From assembly GCF_019279795.1 (NCBI RefSeq), contig NC_056750.1, forward strand, positions 692,009,324-692,073,323: DNA of 64,000 bases. Direction: 5' to 3'. The notes beneath the pieces were generated by a model. It did not search any database and was not told the DNA's origin. It saw nothing but the letters and a program-made list of their open reading frames with translations. How positions within the stretch are numbered: the first letter of the stretch is position 1; each line of letters opens with the position of its first letter. Positions 55,707-64,000 of the stretch are shown here, one piece after another. The position numbers and the translations under genes were made by a program. The DNA is from Protopterus annectens (lineage: Eukaryota > Chordata > Ceratodontiformes > Protopteridae).

Positions 55707-57245
55707 TTATTTTGCTGTGCCTCTGTCAAGCAGTGACACTGAAGTAATCCCAGGGGTATATCTGCGATCTCCCATCCATTGGTCAAGATTCCTCTTGAAC
55801 AAGGCCAGCGAGGTGCTCTGCCTCACATGTACTGGGATTTTGTTCCACAGCATAGGGAGTCTCTGGGTGATGAATCTGTCCCTCCAGCAAGTTCTATTTA
55901 TAACTGTGTCAAGGTTTAAGTCTCCTGCCCTTGTGGTTCTGAGGGATCTAGATTTTTTGAGGTGAAGCATATTCATCAAATCTGGGTTTGACATGGCCTT
56001 ATATGTCAGGCACAGGTCACCTCTAAGCAAGCGGTATGAGACTGAATAGAGCTGGAGTTCTTTCAGTCGGGCAGCATAAGACATATTTTTGAGACCCTTT
56101 ATCCTTTTGGTGAGGAACTTTTGGGGCCTTTCAAGCTGCAGCAGGTGTCGGGTCAGATACATTCCGAATGGGGCATTGTACTCAATCATAGGTCTAATGA
56201 GTGATGAGTACAGGGGGATGATGACCTCCCTTGATCTGGATGTGAATCCCTTCATGATCAGGTGGGCAATATAGAAGGTTTTCCTAACTACTTTAGCAAC
56301 ATGAGTGTCAAATGAAAGGCTACTGTCAACCTGGGTCCCCAGATCCCTGATGACTTCTTCTGTGCTCAGTGGATTGCCACCTATATGGTAGCTAGGGGTA
56401 ACCTTGTTTTTCCCGAAGGGTATGACTATACATTTCTTGGCGTTTAACTTTAGGCCATGGCTCTGGCACCAGTTATCCATTTCTGTGAGGCCCTTCTGAA
56501 GGATATCTGTGTCAGATGTGTTTTCGACTATGGCACCCAGTTTGCAGTCATCTGCAAACTTTGTCAGCCATAACCCTCCTGTGTTTGCTTGTACTTCAGA
56601 AAAGTAGATGCCGAACAAGAGTGGACCCAGGACTGAGCCCTGTGGGACACCACTTGTGACAGGCTTTGAGTCTGACATGGCTCCAGCAACTCTGACCCTG
56701 TGGGTTCTGTCACTTAGCCAGTTTGCAACCCATCTTGTGATGTATGGGTTTACATTCAAGCTGATGAGTTTTTCGATGATACCTGAGTGGGGTATTGTGT
56801 CGAAGGCCTTTGCCAGGTCAAGGTAGGCTGTATGGACTGCCTTTCCCTCATCAATGGCCTTGGTGACTGTCTCAAAAAAGTCAACCAAGTTTAAGAGGCA
56901 GGATCTGCCTTTGACAAAGCCAAACTGGGTTGGATCCAAAGTCTGCAAGTTCCCTATGTCTTTATTTATGAGTTCCATTATGATCCTCTCCATGGCTTTG
57001 CAGATAAGGCTTGTCAAGCTAATGGGGCGGTAATTTCCAGGGTCAGTGGAGGCACCGCCCTTATGAAGTGGGACCACAGTCGCCGTGTGCCACTCCTTGG
57101 GTACGTATCCTGAGGTGAGGCTAAGATTGAACAGCTGTCCTAACTGTGGGTTTAATTCCTCATTGAGTTCGTGAAGCACACAGCCGGGGACACCATCCGG
57201 TCCCATGGATGCTGTGTTTTTTGCCTTAGTGAGAGCAGTTCTCAC
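55707..57245 (-). CDS. CR1 ORF2, reverse transcriptase part
   Basis: 512 codons, open to its stop. Motifs in order: KNTASMGPDGVPGCVLHELN (1), DPGNYRPISLTSLICKAMER (2), DPTQFGFVKGRSCLLNLVDF, TAYLDLAKAFDTIPHSGIIE (catalytic Asp, motif A), SGVPQGSVLGPLLFGIYFSE (motif B), LWLTKFADDCKLG (FADD, both catalytic Asp), GLKLNAKKC, DLGTQVDSSLSFDTHVAKVV (thumb), and the C-terminus ITQRLPMLWNKIPVHVRQST. The size agrees with the RT and C-terminal half of CR1 ORF2. It is in a different frame from the linker upstream: a run of G at 57302-57317 lies just at the break. The Met at 57245 is therefore not a biological start. Confidence 0.93.
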   Translation of the reverse strand: MRTALTKAKNTASMGPDGVPGCVLHELNEELNPQLGQLFNLSLTSGYVPKEWHTATVVPLHKGGASTDPGNYRPISLTSLICKAMERIIMELINKDIGNLQTLDPTQFGFVKGRSCLLNLVDFFETVTKAIDEGKAVHTAYLDLAKAFDTIPHSGIIEKLISLNVNPYITRWVANWLSDRTHRVRVAGAMSDSKPVTSGVPQGSVLGPLLFGIYFSEVQANTGGLWLTKFADDCKLGAIVENTSDTDILQKGLTEMDNWCQSHGLKLNAKKCIVIPFGKNKVTPSYHIGGNPLSTEEVIRDLGTQVDSSLSFDTHVAKVVRKTFYIAHLIMKGFTSRSREVIIPLYSSLIRPMIEYNAPFGMYLTRHLLQLERPQKFLTKRIKGLKNMSYAARLKELQLYSVSYRLLRGDLCLTYKAMSNPDLMNMLHLKKSRSLRTTRAGDLNLDTVINRTCWRDRFITQRLPMLWNKIPVHVRQSTSLALFKRNLDQWMGDRRYTPGITSVSLLDRGTAK

Positions 57246-57787
57246 CTGGGCGTTGGAGATATTTGGGGGGCTACAATCCTCTGGTATAGATATCTCTCCT
57301 TTTGGGGGGGAGGGGGGGAGAAGTTTGCACTGAACCTGTCAGCCAGTATGTTGGCAATGTGTGTAGGTTCAGTAATTTTCACATCATTTTGAACTAATTC
57401 TGAGCATATCTGGGAGTTTCCTCCTAGGTTTCTAACATAGCTAAAGAAGGCCTTATGATTGTCTTTCGAGTCCTTGGCGATTTTTCTCTCAAAATTTGCC
57501 TTGGATGATTTTATGAGGGCTCTTAGTTTTTTACTTATGATGATCAAAGGTGTCTTACCTTTCAATGATTTTGCTCTATCTTGTAGTAGCTTCCTCCTTT
57601 TGTTGTAGAGCTTGTTTATGGCTGGGGTCCACCAGACTGGACGCTTGCCTTTGGTACAGAGAGTCTTAGTTTTGTTTGGGATTGCCTGATCCATGCAGTC
57701 CTGTAGGTGCTGGTAGAAGGCATTTGTAAGTGATTCAGTGGTTTGAGTAATGTTTACCACTGGCTCAGGGGCCTTAAAGGAGACCAC
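57242..57787 (-). CDS. CR1 ORF2, linker part
   Basis: 181 codons between endonuclease and RT: LCTKGKRPVWWTPAINKLYN, KKLRALIKSSKANFERKIAK, DSKDNHKAFFSYVRNLGGNS, ADRFSANFSPPPP, then a Pro-coding G/C run where the frame is lost. There is no catalytic motif; in CR1 this stretch joins the endonuclease to the RT. The upstream break is near 57840 in a T run (A run on the coding strand), where DHSENFSKADFTLLKTSVVS is read in this frame before the apparent Met. Confidence 0.88.
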   Translation of the reverse strand: MVSFKAPEPVVNITQTTESLTNAFYQHLQDCMDQAIPNKTKTLCTKGKRPVWWTPAINKLYNKRRKLLQDRAKSLKGKTPLIIISKKLRALIKSSKANFERKIAKDSKDNHKAFFSYVRNLGGNSQICSELVQNDVKITEPTHIANILADRFSANFSPPPPQKERYLYQRIVAPQISPTPR

Positions 57788-57795
57788 ACTAGTTT

Positions 57796-58503
57796 TTAGA
57801 AGTGTGAAGTCGGCTTTTGAGAAGTTTTCACTGTGGTCTTTTTTGTTTCAGGTGGGGGCGGGATGAGGACCTCCAGCGAGATTAGTTTATGATCTGATCT
57901 CACCAGTGAGGGGTATACTTCTGGTGTTGAACATTTTGATCCCATGTTCGTGATGATGAGATCAAGTATGTTATCTCCTCTTGTGGGGATGGTGACTAGT
58001 TGTTCCATGGCATTTGAGTTTATGAACTCCAGGAATCTTTGGGTTAGAGTGTTTGGGCTTGAGTAGTGTTCCCAGTCTATATTAGGGTAGTTGAAGTCAC
58101 CTAGTATGATGGTGTTTGGAGATACATTTAAAACCTCCAATGTTTTCAGGAAGGCCATATGAGGTTCCTGAGTTTGAGAGGGTGGCCTGTAACATGCTAC
58201 AAATTGCAGAGCAGTCTTGCCTATGGTTAATTGCACCTGGATGGTCTCCGATGCATCGTGCATTGCCACCAACCTTGAGGTGTGGGTGTCCTTTATGAAT
58301 ATGGACACCCCCCCTCCTTTCTTGGTGTTGTCCGGATTTTGGGGCCGGAACGCATGATATGAGGTGAAACCTGTTAGTGCTGGGGTGCTCTCATGAGCCT
58401 TGAACCAGGTTTCTGTCACAGCACAGACATCGATGTTCTCCATATTGAGAAGGGCCTCGAGTGCGTGCATCTTGAGATTGAGACTTCTGGCATTGAGCAG
58501 CAT
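57796..58503 (-). CDS. CR1 ORF2, apurinic-like endonuclease
   Basis: 235 codons. MLLNARSLNLKMHALEALLN, DVCAVTETWFK (catalytic Glu), GGGVSIFIKD, FVACYRPPSQ, TIILGDFNYPNIDWEHY (D.N), and LVRSDHKLISLEV (SDH). These are the blocks of the EEP/APE-type endonuclease of CR1 LINEs, which nicks target DNA for reverse transcription. The catalytic residues seem intact. It stops early because of the frameshift after ETKK near 57840. ORF2 starts 13 bp after the ORF1 stop, a spacing that suggests translation by re-initiation. Confidence 0.93.
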   Translation of the reverse strand: MLLNARSLNLKMHALEALLNMENIDVCAVTETWFKAHESTPALTGFTSYHAFRPQNPDNTKKGGGVSIFIKDTHTSRLVAMHDASETIQVQLTIGKTALQFVACYRPPSQTQEPHMAFLKTLEVLNVSPNTIILGDFNYPNIDWEHYSSPNTLTQRFLEFINSNAMEQLVTIPTRGDNILDLIITNMGSKCSTPEVYPSLVRSDHKLISLEVLIPPPPETKKTTVKTSQKPTSHF

Positions 58504-58515
58504 TACCCTTAGAAT

Positions 58516-59535
58516 TTATCCTTTTTGGTGCTCTAGGGTGGTAGGTTTAGAATGTGAGCCTTGCCTAAAAAAGGCACTATGGGGGTGGCAAGAGCCTTTG
58601 CCAATATCTGGAAGCCCAGGGTGACAGGTGCAAGCCGTCCCTTGCAAGCAGCGTGGCTTGTCCAGCATGTCATCCCAGGCAGACAGACATTGGATCCCCT
58701 TTGAATGACACCAGAATTTAAGCCAATTATTAAAGCTGATCATCTTATCACTGTATTGTGGCATCATTCTAGGTGAAGGTAGGATACTGCTCAAGGTCAG
58801 GGTCATACCTGCCTGGGCTATATAATCAGAGAGCTCCTCGATGTCCCTTTTCATGTAGTCCAAGGAGGTACGTCTCAGGTCGTTGACACCAGCATGGACA
58901 ATGACTGAGTCGTACTTGTACCTGCTGTTGAGAGACCTGAGTGCTTGCGTTATGTGGCAGATTCTAGCGCCAGACAGGCAGCTTACTGTGACCTTCTCCT
59001 TACTCAGTCTGGTGAGCGGGACGTCAGTGTGTCTGACTATGGAGTCACCAATGACAAGTGTGTCTGGCATTGTGTTTGGCCTTAGGGGTTGTGACTGTTT
59101 GACACTCTGACTGTGTGGTCTATGTGTTGCATGTGTTGGGTCCTGAGGTGGTAGTTGTTTGGGTGTCTGCTTTGGTGGCCTCTGCTGTTTTGGTAGATTT
59201 TTGATCAGAGCCTCTGAGTATGTCTTTGTGTGATTATGTGTATGATTTGAAGTTGTGATGATACTATGTGTGACTGGGTATGTATTGTGTGCGGTTACCT
59301 TCTCCTCCTGTCTGGTCTTGCCAGTCCTATGTTGAGAGAGCTCAGCCTCCAGTTTGGCCATATAGTTGCATCTCTCACATGTATTTGTGTTTTGTGGGAG
59401 AAGGAGAGGATTGTCTGTGTACATGAGGCAATTGTAACATTGCCTCAATATTCCCAGGTTCACCAGTTGAGCAGGAGATGACACTAGCAACTGATCCCTC
59501 GACATACTAGAAGTAATAGATAAAGAGACTTTCAA
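58516..59535 (-). CDS. CR1 ORF1 with SGNH esterase domain
   Basis: 339 codons. Residues 30-60 hold two CxxC pairs (CYNC, CERC) with LGILRQ before them, a possible zinc-binding module. A basic, Pro/Gln-rich linker follows (QQRPPKQTPKQLPPQ). From about residue 163 the SGNH hydrolase begins: PDTLVIGDSIVRHTD (block I, Ser), LSGARICHITQ, VIVHAGVNDLRRTSLDYMKR (block III), SSILPSPR. The expected block V (DGLHLSP) is read in another frame near 58640 as RDGLHLSPWASRYW, so one T is missing before that point and the last 40 residues here are out of frame. Esterase ORF1 proteins are known from CR1-clade LINEs. Confidence 0.9.
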   Translation of the reverse strand: MKVSLSITSSMSRDQLLVSSPAQLVNLGILRQCYNCLMYTDNPLLLPQNTNTCERCNYMAKLEAELSQHRTGKTRQEEKVTAHNTYPVTHSIITTSNHTHNHTKTYSEALIKNLPKQQRPPKQTPKQLPPQDPTHATHRPHSQSVKQSQPLRPNTMPDTLVIGDSIVRHTDVPLTRLSKEKVTVSCLSGARICHITQALRSLNSRYKYDSVIVHAGVNDLRRTSLDYMKRDIEELSDYIAQAGMTLTLSSILPSPRMMPQYSDKMISFNNWLKFWCHSKGIQCLSAWDDMLDKPRCLQGTACTCHPGLPDIGKGSCHPHSAFFRQGSHSKPTTLEHQKG

Positions 59536-60018
59536 AGGACTCCAGGGGATGTGGGTTTTAGGCTGGTGGGGTATTATCTATAATAAGAGTGCTTTATCTA
59601 GGTGCAAGTACTGTAGGAGTAAGTGCTAGGCTTTACAGATAGAGAATAGTCTACTTGGGAATCAAGTAGAGATGAACTTTTCAGTTATAGGATACGCTGG
59701 TTAGATCAGCAGTACAGCTCGAGGAAGGTAGTTTTAAGGGAAAATTTGAAGAGTGGAATTTAGATGGCCAGAATAGTTTAACCTTGTTTAACCCGCTGCT
59801 CTTGTGTGCAACAGTGGCAACTCCGCGCTATTCCGTGCTAAATCGCGCTAACGCGCGTTTAGCGTGTTTTATATCAGGGGGCTGAAAAAAGCTAGGAACT
59901 GGCCCAAAACGACCAATAGACTACAAGTTACTGGCTGAAACCTCACAAAACTGGACCAACAGGCAGCTCAATGCTTCCCACTCCCACTGGTAAGCAAGGG
60001 AACTTCCTCTCTTCCAAA
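59536..60018 (-). promoter_or_regulatory. CR1 5' UTR
   Basis: About 480 bp before the ORF1 start. It contains a GC-rich, self-complementary segment at 59818-59865 with repeated GCGCTA (CCGCGCTATTCCGTGCTAAA, TCGCGCTAACGCGCGTTTAG). CR1 promoters are internal to the 5' UTR, so this is the expected place; no specific binding site is assigned. Confidence 0.5.
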
Positions 60019-61099
60019 TTATCTGATATCAAGGATAATGTGGAAGGCCTCGGGGTGACAAAGTTTGCCAGCAACTATAAGCTGTGGGCAATCACTGAAT
60101 CCCCCAATGAAGTAGATATCCTTCAGGAAGGTCTAAATAACACACATGATTGCTTCCCGAACCATGGCCTAAAACTAAATGAAAAAATGCATTATCATAC
60201 CCTTTGGGAAGTCTGATACCCCTGCAAATTACAACAACAAACACATACCCACAAGAGTAGACTCAGAGGTGAGAGATCTAGGTACAAATATAGATAGTAG
60301 CCTGAAATTTGACTGCTGTGGGTCCTCGGTGGTGAGGATCTCCTTTTATGTGGCACAACTTATAAGTAAAGGTATGGCATCCAGATCCAAGGAAACTATA
60401 GTCCCTCTGTACTCAGCCAGTATTGGACCAGTAATCAAGTACAATGCAGCATGTACTTGACTAGGCACTTACAGCAGCTGGAGTAAACTAAGAGGTTCTT
60501 CACAAGGAAAATACAGGGTGTAAACAACATGAACTATGTGGATACACTAAAGGCCTTATCCCTTTACTCTGTCTCCTACTGACTAATAAGGGATGACCTA
60601 TGCCTGACCTAGAAGGCACTCACAAATTAAGCCCTGATGGAGCTGCTGCATATCTGCAAGTCAAACAACATGAAGGACACCCGATCTAGGGGATCTAAAC
60701 TCAATCAGTAACTCAAACAAAGCATGCTGGAGAGACAGATATGTGTCTCAGAGATTGTATTTTCTTTGGAACAGGCTTCCTATTCACATTAAGTGGACAC
60801 CTTCCTTGGCCCTCTTCAAATGCAGTTTGGATCAATGGATGGGGAATCACAAATTTACACCTGGGGAAGTGCCTACATCCCTTACAGACAGGAGCAATCT
60901 GTAAGATACTTAATACACAGGCATAAAGCTATGCCATCCTCTTGCCCCTAGGGGCCATATATTGGATAAAATCGGGTTGTATTGGCTAGGCTTGTAAGTG
61001 CCCTTAGGCCATTAGCCTAGTAATCTTCTCTGAACTTATAAACCTATAAGTAAGGCCATTAGCCTAGTAATCTTCTCTGAACTTATAAACCTATAAGTA
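60019..61099 (+). mobile_element. Old CR1, 3' segment
   Basis: Continuation of 52560-55590. FASNYKLWAITESPNEVDIL is at the FADD position, then 60179-60460 with DLGTNIDSSLKFDCCGSSVV, SFYVAQLISKGMASRSKETI, YSASIGPVIKYNAACT, then frames with LGNRLPIHIKWTPSLALFKC-like sequence near 60770-60820. It ends GGCTAGGCTTGTAAGTGCCC, ATTAGCCTAGTAA, TATAAACCTATAAGTA. Confidence 0.88.
61006..61099 (+). repeat. Exact 47-bp tandem duplication of the CR1 3' end
   Basis: AGGCCATTAGCCTAGTAATC...CTTATAAACCTATAAGTA occurs at 61006-61052 and 61053-61099 without a difference. Confidence 0.95.
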
Positions 61100-61772
61100 T
61101 GCATACAAATGTATGGAGTCAATGATACCACTCAGGTACTCCAGCTAACGTATGTTTCTAACATAGTGTCCATTTTTCTTGTACTTCATTGATATCCTAT
61201 TGTGTTATTTATTTGTGTAAATCTGAAGATATAAAAATCAAATGGTTATCTGAAGTAGCTTAGTCTCAGATTTCTTATTCTCACTTTCTTAACTAATAAA
61301 TTAAATGCGAACATGAAAACAAAACTAAAAACTTAAAAAAAAAACCTACACAGTCCCATTCATGATGTCACAATTTATTGAATAAAAGTGAAACATCATA
61401 AACTGGACTGCATTTTTGTTGTTTTACTTTCTTAAAGAACTCCACTCAAAAGTTGTTTTTTTTTCTTTACAATAAGTGATTGTCCTTCCCTGTAATCCAA
61501 CACTAAACACTTCACATACAGAAAATTCATCATTTAATAATTATGCTTGCCTTTCTTTCTAGCATTTGTCTCATCTGTTACATTACAAATGCTACAAAAA
61601 TTGTCAGAGTAATTAGGTTAGGTCACTTAACCCAGCTACAGAACCATTAAGAAAACAATGCCTCTTAAATAATGGCATTTAAATGTGCCTTTCAGTTACA
61701 GATTGCTAGCATCAGACATCAGATAAATAGTATAGCTTAGAGTCTGATAAAAGGCAAGGCTTTCAAACTTAG
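61100..61772. other. Unannotated stretch
   Basis: No ORF, RNA or repeat recognised. Confidence 0.4.
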
Positions 61773-62574
61773 TTTTTTTAAAACAATTTTATTAGAAGTG
61801 CTGTTGAAAATACAATCAACATTTTAAGAATGAACCATTTTAAATTATGTAAAAAAAGGTCATATACAAAATTAAACAAATTTTAACTAAATACAAAATT
61901 GTTCACCATAAATCTTAAATAACAACTGAAATAATTCTTGTATATAAAATATTTACTGTAATATTAAATTATTTTTGTAACAATTCATAAACTTTGTTCC
62001 AACTGCTATAAGTAGATGTATTCCTAGAACATCTAAACTTGATGGTCAGTTTTTCCAAACAACAAACTTCATTGAGTAGACTTTGAATTCTTGTAATGAT
62101 AGAGATGATTGTGATTTCCAGTTCCTTGTAATTATCTTTCTGACTATAGATAATATAGACCAAATAAAAGGGTAATTAGATGCTTTTATACAGGCCGGTA
62201 CTAGAGTATTAAATAATATCAGAGATTTAGATAAAGTGAAGTTATCTCTAAGTATTGCCTGTATAAAAGCATTTATATGTTCCCAAAATGTTTTAATTCA
62301 TTACAGTCAAAGACCATATGAGACCAATCTGCATTTAATTGCTTATTACATCTCCAGCAATTTACATCTTTTTTTTTTCAATTTTACTCACTATTAAAGG
62401 AGTAATAAAAGATCTATTCAAATATTTCCATGCAAATATTTTCCATTTGAGTGAAGATGTAGTTAAACTTGATGATTTTAATGTATTAGTTTTATCTTTA
62501 TCTGTAGGAGGTTGGTTATTAATGGAATAGAAAAAATTCCAATAACTATCAGGGAAAACATCTAAGTCAGATTT

Positions 62575-62576
<2 letters not shown>

Positions 62577-62626
<50 letters not shown>
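62577..62626. repeat. (TA)n microsatellite
   Basis: About 50 bp of TA within the L1. Confidence 0.97.
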
Positions 62627-62629
<3 letters not shown>

Positions 62630-63101
62630 ATTTGTTTGTACTTTGAGAGATATTCTGAATTGATAAAATCATATATTGCATTAAATTAGGTATTACACTC
62701 TTTGTTGTTGAAGACATTAATTCAATATTATTTAGAATAAATTTCCTTCCTTCTTGCAGATCTAACCAAAAAAAGGGATTCAAATTCAGATTCAGTATTG
62801 AGAGAATTGATTTCAATTCATTGTTTGACATCATTTGGTACCAAAAAGTTATTTTTTTCTGTTGAAAAGTGAACATTTTTATAGAATTTGAAGTAAAAAG
62901 AATTCCTTGTGTGTAAGCTATGGGAAAGAGATGGAATGATCATTTTTATATATATTATGTTTAAGTATAACATTTTTAAAATATTTTAATAGGAGTGTTA
63001 AATAACTGCTTTTACATTTTTGAGAAGAGAAAACAGAGAACCAATCTTTCAGAATCCAGATAGAGGGGTTATTTATAAATGATAATTTTTGTGAATTATT
63101 A

Positions 63102-63314
63102 TTATTCAGTGTGTCCACCATTAACATTTCTATTAATATTTTTCCATTTAGCTTGATATTTAACATATATTAAAAGATATATAGTTTTAATCATGGATAA
63201 GATTGAGTAAAATTCTAAGTTTGGCATAGCTATGCCCCCATTATCCCAGTTTTTCATATGTTGTGTTAATGCAATTCTGGGTTTATTTGGGAACCATACA
63301 AATTTATCAAACAT
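63102..63314 (-). pseudogene. L1 ORF2 C-terminal region
   Basis: FDKFVWFPNKPRIALTQHMK, NWDNGGIAMPNLEFYSILSM. This matches the L1 pattern F.W..KKPRI......KEGG(I/L)..PN...Y..A. The frame passes to 62918-63166 (NNPSIWILKDWFSVF region) and to further fragments. It lies after the RT domain in the protein. Confidence 0.88.
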
Positions 63315-63597
63315 TATGCTTATTTTTTTTAATTATCAAATTAGGGGGAGGTAAAGAAATAGATTGAATAATGTAAAGTATTTTAGAAAGTAGAATCATT
63401 TTAATAATAGAGTCTTTCATCCATGGAAAAAGGAATTTTGTTCTATCGTTTTATCAAATCTTCTATTGTTGTTAGATTTTATTATAATTAGTTTGTGTGA
63501 TATCTTTAATATTTTTGGCTATTGCGATACCTAAATTGAAAAATTGATCAGAATGTGCTAAATATTTTTTATATTCATCTTGGAGATTAACTTGCTT

Positions 63598-63990
63598 TCA
63601 TCTAATTAAGAGAATTTGTGTCTTATTATTGTTAAAAGTTAGACCTGATTTTATTTGAAAGAGATTCATGCTTCTAAAAAGAGCTTGACTAGATGAGTTT
63701 TCATTAGCAAGGGTTAGAAGACTATCATCAGCAAACATTTGTATCTTAGAGGATAACTTGGAATTTAATTTATAACCTACTATATCATTATCCCATCTGA
63801 TTAAATTTGCCCATGGTTCCATAATTAATGTGAATAATAAAGGGGATAAGGAGCATCCTTGTTCAGTACCCTTTATTGGTATGTTTTGAGAAATACTAGT
63901 GCCGATTTTAATGTAAGCTTGACTGCCTTTATATAACTGAGAGATGAGATTTATGAAGTTATGGGAGAAGTTTAGTTCTTCTAAAAGGGT
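63598..63990 (-). pseudogene. L1 reverse transcriptase catalytic region
   Basis: Upstream frames read GCSLSPLLFTLIMEPWANLIR (about 63860-63800), then 63822-63598: DIVGYKLNSKLSSKIQMFAD, DSLLTLANENSS (FADD intact, both catalytic Asp), FQIKSGLTFNNNKTQILLIR (the SGL.(V/I)N..K(S/T) motif). This is diagnostic of the L1/Tx1 group. The frame from here to the C-terminus is broken several times. Confidence 0.88.
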
Positions 63991-64000
63991 GAATAAGTAG

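Larger units (their letters stand above)
55591..60018 (-). mobile_element. Nearly full-length CR1 (4.4 kb)
   Basis: The 3' end at 55591 carries three tandem copies of an 8-bp unit (plus strand ATAGGTTC, element strand GAACCTAT), the CR1-type terminal repeat. Then come ORF2 (58503-55707, two frameshifts), ORF1 (59535-58516, one frameshift) and a 5' UTR to about 60018. It is inserted in the antisense direction within the RT of an older CR1. The junctions are defined by the reading of the host element, FRIY at 55585 and LSDI at 60019. Target duplication is minimal (TTA or none). This is the best preserved autonomous element in the window. Confidence 0.92.
61773..64000 (-). mobile_element. L1/Tx1-like LINE, 3' part, runs off the window
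   Basis: The 3' end at 61773 is a poly(T) on the plus strand followed by a reversed AATAAAA (ACTTCTAATAAAATTGTTTT on the element strand). Coding remnants read upstream: 61969-62163 (C-terminus), 62574-62876, 62918-63166, 63102-63314 and 63598-63822. The 5' part lies beyond 64000. Some plus-strand ORFs (62339-62530) are shadows. Confidence 0.85.

Noticed and set aside
56089-58298. Plus-strand ORFs across the 4.4-kb CR1
   Set aside because: Shadows of ORF2 on the minus strand.

Overview
This window reads as repeat-dense intergenic DNA from a vertebrate nuclear genome, most likely a fish or an amphibian with a large, transposon-rich genome. I found no host protein-coding gene, no rRNA, no functional tRNA and no CRISPR array. 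The evidence for the host is the repeat mix. It contains CR1 LINEs with an esterase ORF1 and 8-bp terminal repeats, RTE LINE ends of the kind common in fish, L1/Tx1-like LINEs, a Ty3/Gypsy element with INT before RT (Gmr1-like), a hAT transposase, several MITE families, tRNA-derived SINEs, and many long (TA)n and (CA)n arrays. The species cannot be fixed from the sequence alone.

Layout. 0-11 kb: a Harbinger-type Myb/SANT fragment; an old Jockey-superfamily LINE (called family B here, L2/Rex1-like) split by a younger antisense copy of the same family, which carries a 57-bp minisatellite and an RTE-tailed SINE; a decayed hAT transposon; an RTE tail; another family-B 3' end; and a 309-bp MITE with an 8-bp target duplication. 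11-17 kb: a possible second Harbinger-like ORF, a CR1-tailed SINE, and a very old antisense CR1. 17-21.4 kb: an RTE 3' end split by a 1.4-kb inverted-repeat element with a 14-bp target duplication (Penelope-like), then three tandem SINE-like units around a (CA)n array and a second copy of the hAT MITE. 21.4-34 kb: MITEs, long (TA)n arrays, a candidate solo LTR, two 5'-truncated CR1 copies, and long stretches with nothing recognisable.

34.3-42.9 kb: an LTR retrotransposon with LTRs of about 1.45 kb, a protease remnant, then integrase, reverse transcriptase and RNase H in that order, and a polypurine tract. Its 3' LTR is split by a CR1 insertion. 43-50 kb: two more CR1 ends and a 3.6-kb AT-rich L1 bracketed by a 15-16 bp target duplication. 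50-61 kb: a CORE-SINE, minisatellites, and an old CR1 (ORF1 and ORF2 readable) split inside its RT by a nearly full-length 4.4-kb antisense CR1. 61.8-64 kb: the 3' part of an antisense L1 that runs off the window.

The elements act together only as parasites. CR1 and RTE LINEs appear to have supplied the 3' tails, and so presumably the retrotransposition machinery, of two SINE families. The hAT transposase is a possible source of movement for the small hAT-like MITEs. All autonomous elements seen are broken. The least decayed is the 4.4-kb CR1, whose reading frames are interrupted by three single-step frameshifts.
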